NCBI GenBank assembly: GCA_002329385.1
Contig: DCTR01000043.1
Coordinates: 5,077-13,164 of the forward strand
Reading direction: 5' to 3'
Length of the DNA: 8,088 bases
From: Candidatus Shapirobacteria bacterium UBA1435
GTDB taxonomy: Bacteria > Patescibacteriota > Microgenomatia > UBA12405
Under the pieces are notes generated by a model. It worked only from the letters and a program-made list of their open reading frames with translations, ran no database searches and had not been told where the DNA came from. Of the stretch, positions 5,416 through 8,088 are shown one piece after another (the first letter of the stretch is position 1; each line of letters opens with the position of its first letter). The position numbers and the translations under genes were made by a program.

Positions 5416-5892
5416 ATGGAAAACAAAGAGCGCAACGAGATAATTTTGCAGCTGGCGTGCGAGATGTTGGAAAAAATGGACTTTGAAGTGACAGAAGCTT
5501 TTGTGGAGGATATGGCTGACGAGCAGGGAGAAAAAGGGGGGGTTTTGGTTAGCATTACCGTGACCAATCCAGCAAGCCTGATTGGCTTTAGGGGGAGAAA
5601 CTTGAGCGCATTACAATTTATTTTGTCGCTTGGGATTAAAAACAAAATCAACGAATGGGTAAAAATATTGGTAGATATAAATAATTATAGGAGTGAACAA
5701 AAACAGAGATTGGAATCTTTGGCTTTGGGATTGGCGGAAAAGGCTAAGGCGACAGGGAGGCCGGTAGCAATGGCAAGCATGAGTTCGTTTGAGAGACGGA
5801 TCTGTCATATGGTACTAGCAGAAGTGGAAGGAATAATGTCGGAGTCAGAAGGAGAGGGTGAGGAGAGACATATTGTAATCAAGCCGGTTTAA
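5416..5892 (+). CDS. khpB: Jag/KhpB-type RNA-binding protein (KH plus R3H domains)
   Basis: 158 residues. A KH-like domain at about 1-90 contains the GxxG loop as GFRG (57-60) in SLIGFRGRNLSALQFIL. An R3H domain follows (about 95-158), with the defining R-x3-H as RRICH (127-131) in SMSSFERRICHMVL and the common ending SEGEGEERHIVIKP. The family binds single-stranded RNA; in Firmicutes KhpB/Jag pairs with KhpA and affects cell division and envelope growth. The Gram-positive Jag-N domain is missing, so this is a short form. It directly follows yidC, the standard position for jag. The ATG at 5416 has a leaderless-type promoter directly upstream. Its function in this organism is inferred from the family. 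Confidence 0.95.
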   Translation: MENKERNEIILQLACEMLEKMDFEVTEAFVEDMADEQGEKGGVLVSITVTNPASLIGFRGRNLSALQFILSLGIKNKINEWVKILVDINNYRSEQKQRLESLALGLAEKAKATGRPVAMASMSSFERRICHMVLAEVEGIMSESEGEGEERHIVIKPV

Positions 5893-5912
5893 CAGCAGAC
5901 GTGTTTGATCTG

Positions 5913-5921
5913 TGATATTAT
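5913..5921 (+). promoter_or_regulatory. Extended -10 promoter of the O-antigen-ligase-like gene
   Basis: TGA-TATTAT is a perfect TGN-extended -10. The hexamer ends 5 nt before the GTG start, so the transcript would begin within a few bases of the GTG. It lies in the 34-bp gap after khpB. Confidence 0.5.
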
Positions 5922-5926
5922 AGGGT

Positions 5927-7177
5927 GTGGTAGGGAGAAAAGATAAGGTTGGCTGGTGGCTGATGGGATTGTTTGTATTGTTGATGCCGACGCAGCTTGG
6001 AAGACATTTTTGGCCGGAGTGGAGTTATGTTTTAGGGATGCGGGTGGATTATTTGTCGCCGACGATATACTTGACAGATGTTGTTTGGTTATTGATGTTT
6101 TTGTTAAGTTTTAAGGAGAAACGTAAATCGAGTCTGACGTTTGGTTTGGGGATGGTTTTAATGATGGTAATGGTAAATGTTGTCTTTTCAAAAAACAGGG
6201 AGGTGGCGGTTTACAGGTGGATACGGTGGGGCCAGTGGTGGTGGACAGTAAACTGGTTTTGGGAGAAGAGAGGTTGGTTGAAAAACATTTTGATTAAAGT
6301 ATTGCCGGGGTGGATAATTTTGGAAACAGTGCTGGGGGTGGCACAGTTGGTAAAAGGAGGTAGTTTGGAAGGATGGTGGTATTTTTTGGGAGAGAGGAGA
6401 TTTAGTTTTGTGACGGCGGGAATTGCCCAGATGTCGATTTTGGGAAGAGGGCTGATAAGGGCTTATGGGACTTTTTCGCACCCAAATAGTATGGCCGGGT
6501 TTTTGCTGGTGTGTTTATTACTCTGGTTAAGATGGAAAAAACAAAATGGCGGAACATGGTGGTGGGTTTGTTGGTGGATGGGGGTAGTGGGAATAGTGGT
6601 TTCCGGGAGCAGGTCGATATGGATTTTGACGGCAGGGGTGGCGGTATGGCAGTTTTATAAGGGACAAAGAAGGAAGAAAGAGGCGCTGGGGATGATAATG
6701 GTGCTGATCGGGTTGTTTTCAATAATGCTGGCGCTAGTGGGGGTTAATTACAGGACGAGTGATTTTTTGGGAGGTTGGGACAGGGAGAGTTTGGAAAAGA
6801 GAATTAATCTTAGCTTGGCGTCGGTAAAAATGACAAAGAGCAGTCCCCTATTTGGAATCGGGATGGGAAATTTTTTAGTGGAGTTGCCTTATTACCAAAA
6901 GCAGGGACGATATTTTTGGCTACAGCCAGTGCACAACGTATTGCTTTTGATTTTAGCAGAGGTGGGAATGCTGGGGCTGGCCGGACTGGCGGCAGGATTG
7001 AGTCAGGTGTGGGAGAAAAGAAAGTTAAGTAAGAATGACTGGTTGTTGGTAGCGGCAATTTTATTGACCGGAATGGTGGACCATTATTGGGTGACTCTAC
7101 CGCAAAACTGGTGGCTAATGGCGATAGTGGTGGGATTGTGGGGTTTGAGGAAGACGAACAAAGAGGTAATGAAGTAG
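5927..7177 (+). CDS. O-antigen ligase (WaaL/Wzy-like) family polytopic membrane protein
   Basis: 416 residues with roughly ten hydrophobic segments. The family transfers or polymerises lipid-linked glycans on the outer face of the membrane. Motifs seen: RAYGTFSHPNSMAGFL (178-193), the conserved RxxGTFxHPN block; VSGSRSIWIL (225-234); and PVHNVLLLILAEVGMLGL (334-351), the HN...E-G block containing the conserved extracytoplasmic His336. A loop between about 275 and 330 precedes that His, as in family members. Whether it acts as ligase, polymerase or protein O-glycosyltransferase cannot be told from sequence. Trp is very abundant (33 residues by hand count, including WGQWWW and WWWVCWW), reflecting the G/T-rich sense strand as well as membrane location. 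The GTG start at 5927 fits the promoter; no Shine-Dalgarno is seen. A flippase gene follows after 8 bp, supporting a glycan export role. Confidence 0.88.
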   Translation: MVGRKDKVGWWLMGLFVLLMPTQLGRHFWPEWSYVLGMRVDYLSPTIYLTDVVWLLMFLLSFKEKRKSSLTFGLGMVLMMVMVNVVFSKNREVAVYRWIRWGQWWWTVNWFWEKRGWLKNILIKVLPGWIILETVLGVAQLVKGGSLEGWWYFLGERRFSFVTAGIAQMSILGRGLIRAYGTFSHPNSMAGFLLVCLLLWLRWKKQNGGTWWWVCWWMGVVGIVVSGSRSIWILTAGVAVWQFYKGQRRKKEALGMIMVLIGLFSIMLALVGVNYRTSDFLGGWDRESLEKRINLSLASVKMTKSSPLFGIGMGNFLVELPYYQKQGRYFWLQPVHNVLLLILAEVGMLGLAGLAAGLSQVWEKRKLSKNDWLLVAAILLTGMVDHYWVTLPQNWWLMAIVVGLWGLRKTNKEVMK

Positions 7178-7180
7178 AAT
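7175..7180 (+). promoter_or_regulatory. -10-like element of the flippase gene
   Basis: TAGAAT ends 5 nt before the GTG at 7186, and its first three bases are the TAG stop of the preceding gene. There is no TGN extension. The identical hexamer at the same kind of position as in four neighbouring genes is the main support. The gene could also be read from the upstream transcript. Confidence 0.35.
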
Positions 7181-7185
7181 TAAGA

Positions 7186-8088
7186 GTGATTGAGAGGCAC
7201 CTAATTAATACGGCGACACAAATAGTCGGGAAGGTGTTGACGGTGTTGACAGGGCTAGTAGTAACACGAATGTTAACAAGAGGGCTGGGGGTGGAGATGT
7301 ATGGAAAATACATGTTGATTACCTCGGTATTTGTGTTTTTTGACATTATGGCCGATTGGGGAACGAGAATAATCGGAGTTAGGGAGGCGGCGGAGGCGGA
7401 GGAAAAGGAGCGGAAGGCGGTATGGCAAAAGGTGGGAGTGTTCAGATGGCTGACAAGCTGGTTGGCGGTAGTGGTGGGGGTGGTAATGATTTTGACATGG
7501 GAGGGATTTGAAGGGATAAGAATTGAAGCTGGACTGGCATTGCTGATGGTGTGGTTGACATCTTTGGCGGGGACGTTGGAGATTGTTTGGTTAACAAGGA
7601 TGGAAATGACGATCAAGGTGTTTTTGGAAGTAATGGTGCCGGTGATTTTTTTGGCGGTAGTGTTGGTGTCTGGGGGCGTTTGGGGATTAAGGTGGGTTTT
7701 TGGGGTTTATTTAGTAGCGAGAATAGTGACCTTGTTGGTAGGGTGGTTTAAGGAAAATGATTTATTAAAAGGCATTAGGTGGGACAGAAAAGGAGTGATG
7801 GAGTTTGGAAGGAAAACCTGGCCGATGGGATTGTATTTGCTTATTTTTGCCGGTTATGACAGGGCGATAGATTCGTTGATGATTGAAAGATTGGTGGGGA
7901 TAAAAGAGGTGGCGTGGTATGGTCTTAGTTACAAAATTTACGCCACCTTAATACAACCGGCCTACTTTTATGTGGGAAGTATTTTTCCGATGATGGCCAA
8001 GAGAAAGAACGACAAAAAACTGTTTTTTCGATCAATGACTTTATTGATAGCGGGCGCGTTGGTGGTGGCGATAATAATGTGGGCGGGG
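7186..8088 (+). CDS. Polysaccharide flippase of the MOP superfamily (Wzx/RfbX-like), 3' end cut by window edge
   Basis: 301 residues are visible and the frame is open to the last base. Flippases of this family move undecaprenyl-linked sugar units across the cytoplasmic membrane. Family features: an amphipathic N-terminus followed by a first helix (INTATQIVGKVLTVLTGLVVTRMLTR), the motif GVEMYGKYMLI (35-45), and FFDIMADWGTRIIGVREA (51-68), matching the usual D-G---RE pattern. A second-half signature lies at 224-273: YDRAIDSLMIERLVG, then VAWYGLSYKIY, IQPAYFYVGSIFPMMAK. At least six membrane segments are seen; a full protein would have 12-14 in about 400-480 residues, so roughly two thirds is present. 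The GTG at 7186 is the only sensible nearby start; no Shine-Dalgarno is visible. It is 8 bp after the ligase-like gene and probably co-functions with it in surface glycan assembly. Confidence 0.9.
   Translation, partial: MIERHLINTATQIVGKVLTVLTGLVVTRMLTRGLGVEMYGKYMLITSVFVFFDIMADWGTRIIGVREAAEAEEKERKAVWQKVGVFRWLTSWLAVVVGVVMILTWEGFEGIRIEAGLALLMVWLTSLAGTLEIVWLTRMEMTIKVFLEVMVPVIFLAVVLVSGGVWGLRWVFGVYLVARIVTLLVGWFKENDLLKGIRWDRKGVMEFGRKTWPMGLYLLIFAGYDRAIDSLMIERLVGIKEVAWYGLSYKIYATLIQPAYFYVGSIFPMMAKRKNDKKLFFRSMTLLIAGALVVAIIMWAG

Noticed and set aside
6810..7616. Long minus-strand open frame of 268 codons
   Set aside because: It lies opposite the ligase-like gene and the flippase, both supported by family motifs. 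Its composition (Ser, Thr, Pro, Asn rich without domains) is what the complement of G-rich coding sequence gives.

Overview
The window looks like a chromosomal segment from a bacterium of the Candidate Phyla Radiation (Patescibacteria), with the Microgenomates group the best guess. This is an inference. It rests on the short, streamlined versions of universal genes (a 257-residue YidC, a 158-residue Jag/KhpB, a 67-residue YidD), the tight packing, and a secreted subtilase that ends in a Pro/Thr/Ser linker and a dockerin-like motif. No rRNA, tRNA, CRISPR array, transposase or insertion sequence was found.

Layout. Positions 1-2049 (minus strand) hold a secreted S8 serine protease whose C-terminus runs off the left edge. 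Positions 2050-2389 are a 340-bp non-coding, A/G-rich gap that may contain the replication origin. Positions 2390-3733 (minus) are dnaA. Positions 3734-3904 are the divergent dnaA/rpmH spacer with two perfect DnaA-box-like repeats. From 3905 rightward all genes are on the plus strand: rpmH, rnpA, yidD (overlapping rnpA), yidC, khpB/jag, an O-antigen-ligase family membrane protein, and a polysaccharide flippase cut by the right edge.

How the genes relate. dnaA-rpmH-rnpA-yidD-yidC-jag is the classical bacterial origin cluster, covering replication initiation, ribosomal protein L34, tRNA 5' processing, membrane protein insertion and an RNA-binding regulator. Here dnaN does not follow dnaA, and parB/mnmE/rsmG do not follow jag. 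The cluster is flanked instead by cell-surface functions: a secreted protease on one side and surface-glycan export/polymerisation genes on the other.

The most notable signals outside the genes are regulatory. Six plus-strand genes have a -10 hexamer (TAGAAT, TAAAAT or TATTAT, four of them with a perfect TGN extension) ending only 5-10 nt before the start codon, which predicts leaderless or nearly leaderless mRNAs. The one gene without this arrangement, yidD, starts inside rnpA and has a Shine-Dalgarno sequence instead. The plus strand is G-rich on both sides of dnaA, including non-coding DNA, so no GC-skew switch is visible at the dnaA/rpmH spacer.
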